Assembly (NCBI RefSeq): GCF_000428845.1
Contig: NZ_AUAS01000007.1
Coordinates: forward strand, 248,001 to 312,000
Origin: Dyadobacter alkalitolerans DSM 23607
Lineage (GTDB): Bacteria; Bacteroidota; Bacteroidia; Cytophagales; Spirosomataceae
Length of the DNA stretch: 64,000 nt
Reading direction: 5' to 3'
Part shown: positions 8,805-18,046 of the stretch, piece by piece
How the letters are laid out: each line of letters begins with the position of its first letter
Numbering within the stretch: position 1 is the first letter of the stretch
The notes under the pieces: generated by a model
What the model was told of the DNA's origin: nothing
The model's input: the letters and a program-made list of their open reading frames with translations, nothing else
Databases searched by the model: none
Translations under genes and position numbers: made by a program

Positions 8805-9299
8805 ATGAAAAAGACAGCAAGTGATTACAGCCATATTAACGGATGGGGAATTGACGCGGACCCTTTGGACGTGCCGAACTATCCGATAAAAAAACGAAAC
8901 GAGAACGATAACAAAGGGATGATCTGGGAGCGCCCGGCGCAACAACCGGCGCTGGTGGAAATATTGCATTCCAACGAGCGTCCCGGACTTACAGCCGTGT
9001 TCGGCACACCCAATCCGCCAAGAGGGCTGAGCGGGCAGTTGCGGCGCTTTGCTTTCCGGTACAGTGAAAACACCTGGACACACTGGCTGGCACTTTTGGT
9101 AGCCGACCGGATCAACATGATGGAAGGAATCGGTGAAGATCTGAAAAACGGTCACATACCGGATCTGATCGCAGAGCACGGATTGAAATCCGAGCTGCAG
9201 TTTAATAAAATAGGATTGGCAAAAAAGGTGCTGACGGGTGCAGCAGTGATTACATTGGCTGTGTTGCTGATGAAGTCACGCTCGCGGGACGACAGTTAA
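8805..9299 (+). CDS. Hypothetical protein with C-terminal membrane segment, cotranscribed with the dehydrogenase
   Basis: This 164-residue protein begins seven bases after the alcohol dehydrogenase stop. The N-terminal half is polar and proline-rich (GWGIDADPLDVPNYPIKK, FGTPNPPRGLSGQLRRFAF). The middle has an amphipathic stretch (ENTWTHWLALLVADRINMMEGIGEDL). A single hydrophobic helix near the C-terminus (VLTGAAVITLAVLLMKS, about 142-158) ends in a charged tail. It resembles tail-anchored inner-membrane proteins found near stress-related dehydrogenases in Cytophagales, but I cannot name a family. A strong terminator follows. Confidence 0.72.
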   Translation: MKKTASDYSHINGWGIDADPLDVPNYPIKKRNENDNKGMIWERPAQQPALVEILHSNERPGLTAVFGTPNPPRGLSGQLRRFAFRYSENTWTHWLALLVADRINMMEGIGEDLKNGHIPDLIAEHGLKSELQFNKIGLAKKVLTGAAVITLAVLLMKSRSRDDS

Positions 9300-9318
9300 G
9301 AAGCATGCATTTCAATCC

Positions 9319-9357
9319 AAAAAAGACCCGTACTCATATCAGTGCGGGTCTTTTTTT
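9319..9357 (+). terminator. Intrinsic terminator after the dehydrogenase operon
   Basis: A stem of GACCCGTACT and AGTGCGGGTC (one G-T pair) flanked by A and T tracts at 9319-9324 and 9351-9357 closes the dehydrogenase/hypothetical operon. Confidence 0.9.
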
Positions 9358-9430
9358 ATAGCGCCATTTTCGCCTGGCACAATTCTTATTTAAGTGGGAG
9401 TTTTTTCTTTTAATCCGACACCGTTTTCTT

Positions 9431-10588
9431 ATGACCACCAGACTTCAGAAAGACCTACTATGTTTTTCCCACCTCAGGTGGGACTTTGTGTTTCAGCGGC
9501 CTCAACATTTGATGACACGCTTTGCCCAAAATGGGAACGTTTATTTCCTGGAAGAACCTTTCTTCGATGCTTCCGGGGAGGCATATCTTGACATTAATAA
9601 AAAGCTGCCCGGATTATGGGTTTGCGTTCCGCATCTTCCGGCGGGCGGCACACAGGAGCAGACCAACGCGCTGATCAAAATGCTACTGGATTCATTCTTC
9701 GAGGAGCGTGACTGCGCGGATTTTGTCTTTTGGTATTATACGCCCGTTGCCTTTGAGTTTTCAAGATCATTTGCGCCCGGCCTGATCGTGTACGATTGCA
9801 TGGATGAGCTGTCGGCATTTAAGTTTGCACCACCGCGTCTTAAATTCGTCGAGCAGCAGCTTCTGGCCAAGGCCGATGTTGTGTTTACCGGCGGCGTAAG
9901 TTTATATGAAGCCAAGAAGGCAAGTCACCACAACATTCATCCATTCCCGAGCAGCATTGATAAGCAACACTTTCAGGCAGCCAGAAACCAGCTGGCAGAG
10001 CCGGAAGACCAGGCTTCCGTTAAAGGAATAAAACTGGGCTTTTATGGGGTGATCGATGAGCGTTTTGATCAACAGCTGATCAGGGAAATAGCTGGCAAGC
10101 GACCGGACTGGCATTTGATGCTGATAGGGCCTGTTGTAAAGATCGATATGGCCGAACTGCCTGTTGCAGACAACATTCACTATCTGGGTTGCAAGACTTA
10201 CCAGGAACTGCCCTCCTATCTGGCAGGATGGAATACAGCATTGATCCCGTTCCTTTTGAATGAATCCACGCGTTTTATTAGTCCTACAAAAACACCCGAA
10301 TATCTCGCCGCAGGCAAGCCTGTGGTATCCACTGCGATCCGTGACGTTGTTTTTCCATATGCAAAAATGGGTCTTGTGAGTATCGGGCACGATGCAGATA
10401 CTTTTATTAATGCTATTGAGCATGAGCTCACTAACCAGGAGAATGCGCAATGGCTGCAGTCCGTAGACGAATATCTGGCGGACAAGTCCTGGGAACATAC
10501 TTTTAGCGCTATGCAGCGGTTGATGCTTTCGGCCAAAAAGCAGGAAACGCGGGTTGTGCTGACAAGGGAGCTCAAAAGTGCCAGCTAG
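9431..10588 (+). CDS. Glycosyltransferase, GT-B fold (GT4-like)
   Basis: This encodes 385 residues without a signal peptide. The N-terminus carries FSHLRWDFVFQRPQHLM, a hallmark of a glycosyltransferase subgroup often found near UDP-galactopyranose mutase genes. The YDCMDELSAFKF stretch is also family-typical. The C-terminal Rossmann-like half has KLGFYGVIDERFD, WHLMLIGPV and the donor-binding-like FISPTKTPEYLAAGKPVVS. The sugar donor is an activated nucleotide sugar, which cannot be identified here. The gene heads a plus-strand run with the GH2 and GH-A genes, separated by 57 bases from GH2. The glycan product is inferred to be extracellular or membrane linked. Confidence 0.86.
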   Translation: MTTRLQKDLLCFSHLRWDFVFQRPQHLMTRFAQNGNVYFLEEPFFDASGEAYLDINKKLPGLWVCVPHLPAGGTQEQTNALIKMLLDSFFEERDCADFVFWYYTPVAFEFSRSFAPGLIVYDCMDELSAFKFAPPRLKFVEQQLLAKADVVFTGGVSLYEAKKASHHNIHPFPSSIDKQHFQAARNQLAEPEDQASVKGIKLGFYGVIDERFDQQLIREIAGKRPDWHLMLIGPVVKIDMAELPVADNIHYLGCKTYQELPSYLAGWNTALIPFLLNESTRFISPTKTPEYLAAGKPVVSTAIRDVVFPYAKMGLVSIGHDADTFINAIEHELTNQENAQWLQSVDEYLADKSWEHTFSAMQRLMLSAKKQETRVVLTRELKSAS

Positions 10589-10645
10589 TAGCAGTATCAG
10601 TCCGCATTAGCGGACATAACCGACGCGGAATTCAAAATAATAGCA

Positions 10646-12496
10646 ATGCAAAACCATACCAATTACGGCTCGTCTAAAAGCCGGGAAGCGAATGTTGAGG
10701 ACCTTACATTTCAGGATGATCTGCCCCGCGCGGTGCTCCGGCCCAATGAATATGTGCTGCTCGATGGAGAGTGGAAATTTGCAGTCGATCCGAATGACCG
10801 GGGGATTACAGAAAGCTGGTATGTCCGGCACAACTTTTCACAAACCGCGCAATGGCCCGGAAGTGTAGAACAGCATCTTGCAGCATCCCAGCATGATGTT
10901 GCTTCCTGGAAGGACAAAATTGTAGTCTGGTACGAACGTGAATTCGAACTTTCTCAGGAAGCATTGGCCGAGCATGACACGGACAGCATTTTGCAGCTGA
11001 CTTTTGGTGCCTGCGGTTATGAGACCCGGGTTTGGTTAAACGGGCATCTGTTATCCACCATTGAAGGCGAGCAGGTCCATATGGGCGAGTACACTTCCTT
11101 CTCCTATGAATTGGAAGTGCTCCGACCGGTCAACAAGCTTACCGTTCGTGTTACCAGCAGTATGGACGCTGATATTCCGCGTGGTAAGCAGGAATCCCAT
11201 GTTTACAAACGGGGCGGCATCTGGTACCAGACATTCACCGGCGCCGTCCGCAGCATATGGCTTGAAAGGGTAGAGCGGAACCGTTTGCGATCCAGGGTAG
11301 GTGTTGTGAGCATTATCGAGGATAACCTGGTGCGGTTCACACTTACCACGCGTATTCATGACCCGGGACAGTACAAGATCAAGCTGTCGGTTTTCGGTGC
11401 CGAATCGGGCAAATATGATAGACTCGTGGCAGAGGATGAATTTCCGCTGGTGCTTGTTGCAGGACAGAAGGCGCAGCGGCTTGTGCTGGACGTGCCGGAT
11501 GCATTGTTATGGTCGCCCGAAACGCCTAACCAATACCGGCTTGTGGCGCAGCTCATTGATGAAAGAGGCGCTATTTCTGAAATTGAAACAAAATTCGGCC
11601 TCAGAAAATTTGAGGCCCGGGGCAGTCGCCTGTATCTTAATAATTTGCCGGTTTACCTCGACGGAATTCTTTACCAACCGGGTAATGCCAGCTATGACCA
11701 GATCAAGAAGCATTTGCTGGCTATGAAAGAGCTGGGATGCAACTTGGTAAGGATCCACATTGCCGGTGTAGACCCGCGTATTTATAAATTGGCCGATAAA
11801 ATTGGCATACTGCTTTGGGTGGAAGTTCCCAGTCCGCACCAATCGACGCAGAAGAGCCGAGAGAATCACCGCGCCGAGCTGATGCGCATGCTGGCATTGA
11901 TCGGGACGCATCCTTCCGTGGTGATCTGGAGCTTGTATAATGAAGACTGGGGAGCCCAGGACATTGCCGTGAATGTGGATACGCGCCAGTACATTACCGA
12001 TATGTATCACTTCATGCAGATTGCCTACCCGCAGTTTATAGTTGTTGATAATGACGGCTGGCAGCATATTTCCTTTGAGGGAAGATTAAAGTCCGATCTG
12101 CTGACCGCGCATTTGTACACACCTGACCTCAATCATTGGAAATGGATGCTCGATGAATTGACAGCCGGGAATCTCAATTCGGTTGCAGCCTTTCCGCTCG
12201 TTGTCGGCGACCCGTTCTTTTACAGGAAACAGGTGCCGTTGATCGTGAGTGAATGGGGAGGTTTTGGATTTGAAAACTACGGCGGGCCGGTGGACGATTC
12301 TGCACGCGCCAGCCAGATCGCCCTTTTTAAAAAGGAACTGAGAAAGCGGTCCTTTTCTGGAGACGTTTATACGCAGGCCACCAACATTGAGGATGAACGC
12401 AACGGATTGATTGACTTTGAAACCGGCGAACTAATGGTTCCGGCCGGCTTGCTTACTTCGTCGCCCGACCCGGATCAAGAAAAGAACCCGCAGTGA
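10646..12496 (+). CDS. Glycoside hydrolase family 2 protein (beta-galactosidase/beta-glucuronidase-like)
   Basis: This encodes 616 residues with the three GH2 domains: an N-terminal jelly-roll (about 25-210, with LDGEWKFAVDP and RVTSSMD), an Ig-like sandwich (about 215-325) and a TIM barrel from about 330. The proposed acid/base is Glu433 in SLYNEDWG and the nucleophile is Glu536 in IVSEWGGFG, both at the expected positions. No signal peptide is seen, so it is probably cytoplasmic, unlike most SusCD-linked GH2 enzymes. It shares a GTGA overlap with the next hydrolase gene, implying coupled translation. The exact bond cleaved is unknown. Confidence 0.88.
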   Translation: MQNHTNYGSSKSREANVEDLTFQDDLPRAVLRPNEYVLLDGEWKFAVDPNDRGITESWYVRHNFSQTAQWPGSVEQHLAASQHDVASWKDKIVVWYEREFELSQEALAEHDTDSILQLTFGACGYETRVWLNGHLLSTIEGEQVHMGEYTSFSYELEVLRPVNKLTVRVTSSMDADIPRGKQESHVYKRGGIWYQTFTGAVRSIWLERVERNRLRSRVGVVSIIEDNLVRFTLTTRIHDPGQYKIKLSVFGAESGKYDRLVAEDEFPLVLVAGQKAQRLVLDVPDALLWSPETPNQYRLVAQLIDERGAISEIETKFGLRKFEARGSRLYLNNLPVYLDGILYQPGNASYDQIKKHLLAMKELGCNLVRIHIAGVDPRIYKLADKIGILLWVEVPSPHQSTQKSRENHRAELMRMLALIGTHPSVVIWSLYNEDWGAQDIAVNVDTRQYITDMYHFMQIAYPQFIVVDNDGWQHISFEGRLKSDLLTAHLYTPDLNHWKWMLDELTAGNLNSVAAFPLVVGDPFFYRKQVPLIVSEWGGFGFENYGGPVDDSARASQIALFKKELRKRSFSGDVYTQATNIEDERNGLIDFETGELMVPAGLLTSSPDPDQEKNPQ

Positions 12497-13842
12497 CAGA
12501 CATTAGACCAAAAGAAATGCTGACTGAAAATAACATCCTCACTGAGTCAAAACGGATTTTCGAGAATCCATTCAAAACATTTTGGATGGCAGGCTTTGAA
12601 TGCACCGATCAGTTGAACAACAGCGGCGAACGGGTTGATCTGCTCGAAATGACCGGTCACCTCGAACTGATCAGGGCGGATTATGCGCGGATTTCGTTAC
12701 TGGGAATTTCAACGGTACGCGAGGGCATCCGTTGGAGTTTCGTGGAGAGGAGACCTTACGAGTATGATTTCAATCCAGTGCTGGAAATGATGCGTGCGGC
12801 TGACGAGCACGATGTGCAGCAGATCTGGGACATTTGTCATTTTGGTTACCCGGATGATCTGAGCCCTTTCCATCCCAAGTTTACCGCGCGTTTTGTGGCG
12901 CTTTGTGAGGCATTTGTTGATTTTTACTTACAAAATAATCCTGGGAAATTATTGCTCGTAACGCCGATCAATGAAGTGAGCTTTATTTCCTGGCTGGGCG
13001 GAGAGGTGGCCGGAACGGTGCCTTACTGTACGAAAAACGGCTGGGAATTGAAGTATGCATTAATGCGCGCCTACATTGCAGGAGCCAGGGCAATGAAACA
13101 GCGCAGCGGCCTCGTCCGGATCGTGACAACAGAGCCGCTCGTGAATATGGTGCCGGATTTTGACCCGGATTTGGAAGACCTGGCAACCGCCGCTGCCCAG
13201 AATGAGCAGCAGTTCCAGTCCGTCGATATGCTTTGCGGGCGGATATGCCCCGAGCTTGGTGGCAGCGAGGATCTGGTGGATGTAATTGGCTTTAACTTTT
13301 ATTATAATAATCAATGGATCATAGGTGGATACCAGTTTCTCGGCTGGAACGATCCTGTGACTGATCCCCGCTGGAAACCACTGGCCGATCTTTTGCAAGC
13401 CGGATACGAGCGATATAACAAGCCTATCATTATATCCGAAACGAGCCATCCCAAGGAGGACAGGCCTTTATGGATCAATATGATCGCATCGGAATGTGCC
13501 GATGTGCTGGATCGCGGCGTGCCGTTGCTGGGTGTGTGCCTGTATCCCATCATCGACCGGCCCGACTGGGACCATCTCCATATCTGGCATCATTCGGGAC
13601 TATGGGATACTGATTTTTCGAGTAAATACAGCCGGGTTTTGCATGAAGAATCGCAGCACGCGCTAATGGCGGCACAATTGCTTATTGCAAACACACTGGA
13701 AGCAAAAACGCAGCCCGCTATGCACTTGAATGTGACAGATCCGGACGAAGTGTCGTATCGTAAAACGAACGACTTCAATACGGAAGATCTGGCGACAATG
13801 AAGACGAGCGACTTTGATCCGGAAGGTCTGTCGTATAACTAA
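12493..13842 (+). CDS. Clan GH-A glycoside hydrolase-like protein (distant GH1-type)
   Basis: This encodes 449 residues from a GTG overlapping the GH2 stop. An ATG at 12517 is an alternative start. The barrel has the clan GH-A pair: Asn160-Glu161 at the end of strand 4 (TPINEVSF) and Glu316 at strand 7 (IISETSH). Early motifs such as STVREGIRWSFVE and WDICHFGYPDD resemble GH1 or GH5 barrels, but the sequence is distant from both. No signal peptide is seen. The last 35 residues form an acidic repeat tail (see the separate repeat entry). Coupling to GH2 suggests the two act on one glycan or glycoside. Confidence 0.75.
   Translation: MTDIRPKEMLTENNILTESKRIFENPFKTFWMAGFECTDQLNNSGERVDLLEMTGHLELIRADYARISLLGISTVREGIRWSFVERRPYEYDFNPVLEMMRAADEHDVQQIWDICHFGYPDDLSPFHPKFTARFVALCEAFVDFYLQNNPGKLLLVTPINEVSFISWLGGEVAGTVPYCTKNGWELKYALMRAYIAGARAMKQRSGLVRIVTTEPLVNMVPDFDPDLEDLATAAAQNEQQFQSVDMLCGRICPELGGSEDLVDVIGFNFYYNNQWIIGGYQFLGWNDPVTDPRWKPLADLLQAGYERYNKPIIISETSHPKEDRPLWINMIASECADVLDRGVPLLGVCLYPIIDRPDWDHLHIWHHSGLWDTDFSSKYSRVLHEESQHALMAAQLLIANTLEAKTQPAMHLNVTDPDEVSYRKTNDFNTEDLATMKTSDFDPEGLSYN
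13738..13842 (+). repeat. Imperfect internal duplication in the C-terminal tail of the clan GH-A protein
   Basis: The encoded tail reads as two related halves: DPDEVSY-R-KTNDFNTEDL and KTSDFDPEGLSYN. KT(N/S)DF occurs twice, as does DP(D/E)xxSY. The DNA for KTNDFNTEDL and KTSDFDPEGL is similar base by base, which suggests local duplication after the catalytic domain. Confidence 0.6.
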
Positions 13843-13873
13843 ATGTTGTTTAGGGAAATAGGAATGTCGTTAT

Positions 13874-14122
13874 ATGAAAATCGGAGAGAAATTACAGAAA
13901 GTGCTCAGTAAGCAATATGCACCGGAGGAAATGATCACGCGGAAGTTTGAGCGTTACGACATCAGCTTCAAGACCGATGCAGATGGAAACCCTATCCTGC
14001 TTTTTATAGGCGCGCTTACACCGGATGGCAGGATCAAAGGTGAGCGTTTTACGCGTGTTTTAATTAAAGATAAACAAGGCGCAATCCTGAAAGACCATTG
14101 GGATGCGAAAGGTAAGATCTGA
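13874..14122 (+). CDS. Small conserved hypothetical protein
   Basis: This encodes 82 residues with no signal or membrane segment. It has alternating short beta-like segments (RKFERYDISFKTDADGNPILLFIGAL, ERFTRVLIKDKQGAILKDHWD) and looks like a compact, possibly nucleic-acid or oligomeric beta protein. It lies 31 bases after the GH-A stop and converges with the GT9 gene. I do not recognise the family. Confidence 0.65.
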   Translation: MKIGEKLQKVLSKQYAPEEMITRKFERYDISFKTDADGNPILLFIGALTPDGRIKGERFTRVLIKDKQGAILKDHWDAKGKI

Positions 14123-14131
14123 ATATTGCAT

Positions 14132-15124
14132 TCAATGTGCCGTAATGCTGCTCAGCAGGTTGTCAAGCGCCATGCGGACGTTTCCGAACGATGTATCCCT
14201 GGTCCAGTCGATAGTATAATGCAGAGATTTATTCAAAGGTCCCCAGCGTTCGGGCTCTCCGTCCATACTGATGACAATGCTGCGCGTGCGCGTGGCGGCC
14301 GCAATGTGGGAAACGCCCGTGCAGTTACTGATCAGCAGGTCTGCCCCTTCGATTAGCGCGGCAATTTCTCCCAAACCCGTTTTGCCGGTAAGATCCAAAA
14401 CCCGACTTTTCATTAAGCCAATCACCTGCGCAGTAATAGGCGCCTCGTCCTTTGTGCCGGTAATGATGATGTGATAGCCTTGATCTGCGCAATGATCCGC
14501 CAGGCTCGCGAAATGTGCGGGAGGCCATTGCCGCCATGCACCGCGCGAGCCTGGATGCACACATATATAACGCCCATCCGGCAGGGAAACAGACTCCTGC
14601 AGATGCCGCCTTTCAGCCGCTGATATCGGGAATTCCAGATCGGTGCCTAGTGAAGGAATCCCGAGGTTTTCCAGCATTTTTAAATGTTTCTCAATCTCAG
14701 AAATGCCATTGGGATATTCGAGAAAAAGCGCTTCATTTCTGTGGTTACCAACACTATGAAAGCCCGCGACCGGACCGGCGTCTAACTTTTCCAGCATGTC
14801 ATTGACAATGTTCCCGTTCCCCTGCATTTGCAGGATAAGGTCAAAATCCTCCTCCTTTAACTGCGCGTGAAACGCATCCCAGGCCGCTTCGTCAAACGGT
14901 TGCTCCGGTAAGCCGTGGTAGCCGGGGAAATGAATGAAACGATCGATATAATCAGAAAACCGCTCGCGGAAAGATGCCGCCCAGGGCAAGCCCAGCAATG
15001 TTATTTCGGCGTCGAGATAGCTATTGCGAAGCGCCCGTAATGCTGGCACGGTGCAAAGCATATCACCCAGTTGCAACGCCCGGAAAATGGCGATCTTATG
15101 TGTGGTATCGGGGTAAAATTTCAT
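14132..15124 (-). CDS. Glycosyltransferase family 9 protein (heptosyltransferase-like)
   Basis: This encodes 330 residues with GT-B fold. Family markers are the N-terminal KIAIFRALQLGDMLCTVPALRAL, the central ICVHPGSRGAWRQWPPAHFA, and the C-terminal LISNCTGVSHIAAATRTRSIVI. GT9 enzymes transfer ADP-heptose or similar sugars to lipopolysaccharide core or other glycans. It is the last gene of the carbamoyltransferase-GT2-GT9 operon, with its start overlapping the GT2 stop by four bases. No other heptose pathway gene lies in the window, so the donor is uncertain. Confidence 0.9.
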   Translation of the reverse strand: MKFYPDTTHKIAIFRALQLGDMLCTVPALRALRNSYLDAEITLLGLPWAASFRERFSDYIDRFIHFPGYHGLPEQPFDEAAWDAFHAQLKEEDFDLILQMQGNGNIVNDMLEKLDAGPVAGFHSVGNHRNEALFLEYPNGISEIEKHLKMLENLGIPSLGTDLEFPISAAERRHLQESVSLPDGRYICVHPGSRGAWRQWPPAHFASLADHCADQGYHIIITGTKDEAPITAQVIGLMKSRVLDLTGKTGLGEIAALIEGADLLISNCTGVSHIAAATRTRSIVISMDGEPERWGPLNKSLHYTIDWTRDTSFGNVRMALDNLLSSITAH

Positions 15125-16101
15125 AGGAAAAAAACTTTATAACGCATGGCTCCGCGCAATGTCCAATATACGGAAAGGTAAGGGATCAGAAACGAAGTAA
15201 TGATCATTTCCAACCGGTGCGACCAACTTAAATCTGTGCCTTTCAGGCGTTTCAGGGTAAAACGCATTACTGAAATGAGCCATATCCCAAGCGCAATTCC
15301 CGCAATCCATTTATTGCCTGCCAGCAATCCAAGAAAGGCGACAAAGGTCGACAATATAATGATATAATAATTCCACACCGGCCCGCTGGCGATCCTGGTC
15401 CTGTAAAGGTCGGGGTGCTTTTTGAACAGCAAGGCGTTGAACATACTTTTTTCCTGGTCACGAATGCTCGATCCCCAGCCCGCCTCGCGCACTGGATGGC
15501 ATACCAGCGCTTCGTGCACCTTGATAATGGGTATTTTATTTTTCAAAAACTTGAATTGCAGATCAGAATCTTCACGCCAGGCTGCCGGAAACGATTCATC
15601 GAACCCGTTAACCTGCTCCAATGCGGCTCTGGTGCAAGCGCAGTTAGCGGTAATAAACTCGGCCGTGGCCAGATGTGAGACATTTTTCTGATAATCCGTG
15701 GGCCGCTCAGGAACCGGAACTTCAACCTGTCCTGTAAATGCAATCGCTGGCACAGCCTCATTTTTATAATATTGCCAGAACCCTTGCAGCCAGTCCGGTG
15801 CGGGAATGCAGTCATCATCCGTAAAAGCGATCAATGAACCCTTGCTGTTTTTCCAGCCGAAATTCCGCGCAGCGGCGGGGCCACTTTTTCTTTCAAGGGG
15901 AAGAAATGAGATGGATAAATGGGGCTGCTCGGCCCTGATACGCTCAATAAGTAATGCCGTTGCCGGATCGGGCCCGTCGGAGACCACAATAACCTCGAAG
16001 GCAAAGGCCCTGCACGTTTGCAGAGCTATGGCTTCGAGGCATTTGCGCAAAAGTGTGGGTCGCCGATAAGTTGGGATCACTACACTAATCAGGTCTGCCA
16101 T
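15121..16101 (-). CDS. Glycosyltransferase family 2 protein with C-terminal membrane segments
   Basis: This encodes 326 residues. The GT-A domain spans about 1-230: VVIPTYRRPTLLRKCLEAI at the start, FTDDDCIPAPDWL supplying the metal-binding DxD-type motif (about residues 92-96), and a base region in FPAAWREDSDLQFKF. Two hydrophobic stretches near the C-terminus (YYIIILSTFVAFLGLLAG and WIAGIALGIWLISVM) anchor it to the inner membrane. It overlaps the carbamoyltransferase stop by one base and GT9 by four, so the three are translated from one message. Acceptor and sugar are not predictable. Confidence 0.9.
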   Translation of the reverse strand: MADLISVVIPTYRRPTLLRKCLEAIALQTCRAFAFEVIVVSDGPDPATALLIERIRAEQPHLSISFLPLERKSGPAAARNFGWKNSKGSLIAFTDDDCIPAPDWLQGFWQYYKNEAVPAIAFTGQVEVPVPERPTDYQKNVSHLATAEFITANCACTRAALEQVNGFDESFPAAWREDSDLQFKFLKNKIPIIKVHEALVCHPVREAGWGSSIRDQEKSMFNALLFKKHPDLYRTRIASGPVWNYYIIILSTFVAFLGLLAGNKWIAGIALGIWLISVMRFTLKRLKGTDLSWSHRLEMIITSFLIPYLSVYWTLRGAMRYKVFFL

Positions 16102-17813
16102 TATTTTTCGAGGATGAAAGAATTAATGATCAGGGCGTCGAACGGTGATGTCCAGAAACATTCGATGGCATCCCGCGGTGAGCAAACGATCGGTTCGCCG
16201 CGCGTATTGAATGATGTATTTACAAGAACAGGCACGCCCGTTTTTGCCTTGAACTCCCGGATAAGCTCATAATATAACGGGTGCTGCTGTGCATTAATGG
16301 TCTGCACGCGAGCCGTGCCATCCGTATGACGCACAGCCGGAATGCGGTCCGCTTTGTCATCTTTTACAGGATATACAAAAAGCATGAACGGAGAAACGGT
16401 TGCGTCTTCAAACCATTCAGGGGCATCTTCTTCCAAAACTACCGGAGCAACAGGCCGGAAATCTTCCCGGTCCTTGATATCGTTAAGCCTGGCCTGCATA
16501 TCCGGGTGAATAGGTGACGCCAGGATAGACCTGCTCCCCAGCGAGCGCGGACCAAATTCCATACGGCCCTGATACCAGGCAATAATTTTATCCTCAGCCA
16601 GGATAGCGGCCGTTTCGCTGGCAACATTATACAATCTCTTATAAGGCATCTTCGCCCAGATCATGAATTTTTCTATCTCATCATCGGTATATTCAGGTCC
16701 CCAGTAAACGTGATTCATTTCTGCCGTATAGCGCATATCGCCTTGCGCGTTCAACGCCACATCCAGCCACTGCGCCGCTCCCAGCGCCGTGCCTGCATCT
16801 CCTGCCGCCGGTTGTACCCACACATTTTTGAACGGGCCATGATCCCGGATCACTGCATTCATTACGCAGTTCAGTGCAACGCCGCCGGCCATGCACAGGT
16901 TTTCCGAATGGGTTTGTTCGTGCAGCCAGTGAACCAGTTTCAGCACAGTTTCCTCCAACGCTTTTTGCAGGGAATGTGCAATGTCATGGTGAAGCTGCTC
17001 AAAAGGATCATCTTTTTTCCTCCCTGGTCCCCACCATTGTTCCGGGTCGAAGTCATCAATTGTATATTGTCCGTTGTCCTCAATATGGATCACGGAACGG
17101 AAATCTTCTATATAGACCGGCTTACCATAGGAAGCAAGGGCCATGACTTTGTATTCATCGGATGAATGCAAAAAGCCCAGATAGGTTGTGATTTTTTCAT
17201 ATAACATACCCAGCGAGTGCGGCATATCCACCGTCGCCAGCTGTGTGATTTTATTTCCTTGCCCTAAAAAATAGCCCGTTGTTGCCTTCTCACCGCGGCC
17301 ATCCAACGTCAGCACGGCTGCTTCTTCATAAGGAGAGGGAAAGAAAGCGCTTGCCGCATGCGCATTATGATGGTTGATGAATGTCCATTTTGCATTTAAA
17401 TCACCCGCATCCGCAAAGCGTTTTTGCAAATGGTGCGGATAACCGTCCCGGAGCTGATCGGGTGCTTTGCGTATGTAATTGAGAAATAATGTATCCCAGC
17501 CATTGTATACATCTGCCGCTTCCAGCACATCAGAGCCGGAAAGCAGGTCGTCTTCGTATACGGCTGCTTCGCTTACGCCATCCGGATCAAATGAATACGC
17601 AATGTGGTCGACGTCCTTCATGGTGATGCCCGCTGTTTTGAGGCAATAATCAATGGCATGAAACGGAAGTTCCCACGTGGAAAAAGGAACAGGCCGTTTC
17701 CCGTGCTTGATATGCGTAAAACGCTCTTCTTCGGCGGCAGCAATGATCTTGCCGTCCTTTACGAGTGCTGCGGCGGTATCGTGAAACGCAGCATTGATTC
17801 CAAGGATATACAT
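16101..17813 (-). CDS. Carbamoyltransferase, NodU/CmcH family
   Basis: This transfers a carbamoyl group from carbamoyl phosphate, via carbamoyl-adenylate, to a hydroxyl of a sugar or secondary metabolite. It has 570 residues, the usual length. The N-terminal Kae1-like ATP-binding part contains ILGINAAFHDTAAALVKDG, HHNAHAASAFFPSPYEEAAVLTLDG (split here by reading about 145-170) and MAGGVALNCVMNAV. The C-terminal part contains RMEFGPRSLGSRSIL and PVLVNTSFNTRGEPIVCSP. It is the first gene of a three-gene operon with GT2 and GT9 and diverges from two GT4-type genes. The context points to a carbamoylated glycan rather than an antibiotic, by inference. Confidence 0.93.
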   Translation of the reverse strand: MYILGINAAFHDTAAALVKDGKIIAAAEEERFTHIKHGKRPVPFSTWELPFHAIDYCLKTAGITMKDVDHIAYSFDPDGVSEAAVYEDDLLSGSDVLEAADVYNGWDTLFLNYIRKAPDQLRDGYPHHLQKRFADAGDLNAKWTFINHHNAHAASAFFPSPYEEAAVLTLDGRGEKATTGYFLGQGNKITQLATVDMPHSLGMLYEKITTYLGFLHSSDEYKVMALASYGKPVYIEDFRSVIHIEDNGQYTIDDFDPEQWWGPGRKKDDPFEQLHHDIAHSLQKALEETVLKLVHWLHEQTHSENLCMAGGVALNCVMNAVIRDHGPFKNVWVQPAAGDAGTALGAAQWLDVALNAQGDMRYTAEMNHVYWGPEYTDDEIEKFMIWAKMPYKRLYNVASETAAILAEDKIIAWYQGRMEFGPRSLGSRSILASPIHPDMQARLNDIKDREDFRPVAPVVLEEDAPEWFEDATVSPFMLFVYPVKDDKADRIPAVRHTDGTARVQTINAQQHPLYYELIREFKAKTGVPVLVNTSFNTRGEPIVCSPRDAIECFWTSPFDALIINSFILEK

Positions 17814-18046
17814 AAGCAGTGGTCTGGTTTAAAATGCAGCGGGTTGCTTACAAGTTTGGTGCCAGCAAGATGTGTGGAACTTATTGCTTGTAAATCCGAG
17901 ATTCTAAAATGTTGATAAAAATCCTGAAATCGTTTCGTCCTGACAATGAGCAGGTTTCGTAACTCATTGATAATTAGGGAAGCGTTTTGTGCTGAATGGC
18001 ATTGTTTTTATAACGCCGTTCTGTCCCCATCCAAATCCGCTGACCT
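17814..18046. other. Divergent intergenic region between carbamoyltransferase operon and glycosyltransferase pair
   Basis: These 233 bases must carry promoters for both directions. I see no convincing TAnnTTTG-type site, hairpin or RNA gene. Composition is more AT-rich than the flanking genes. Confidence 0.4.
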
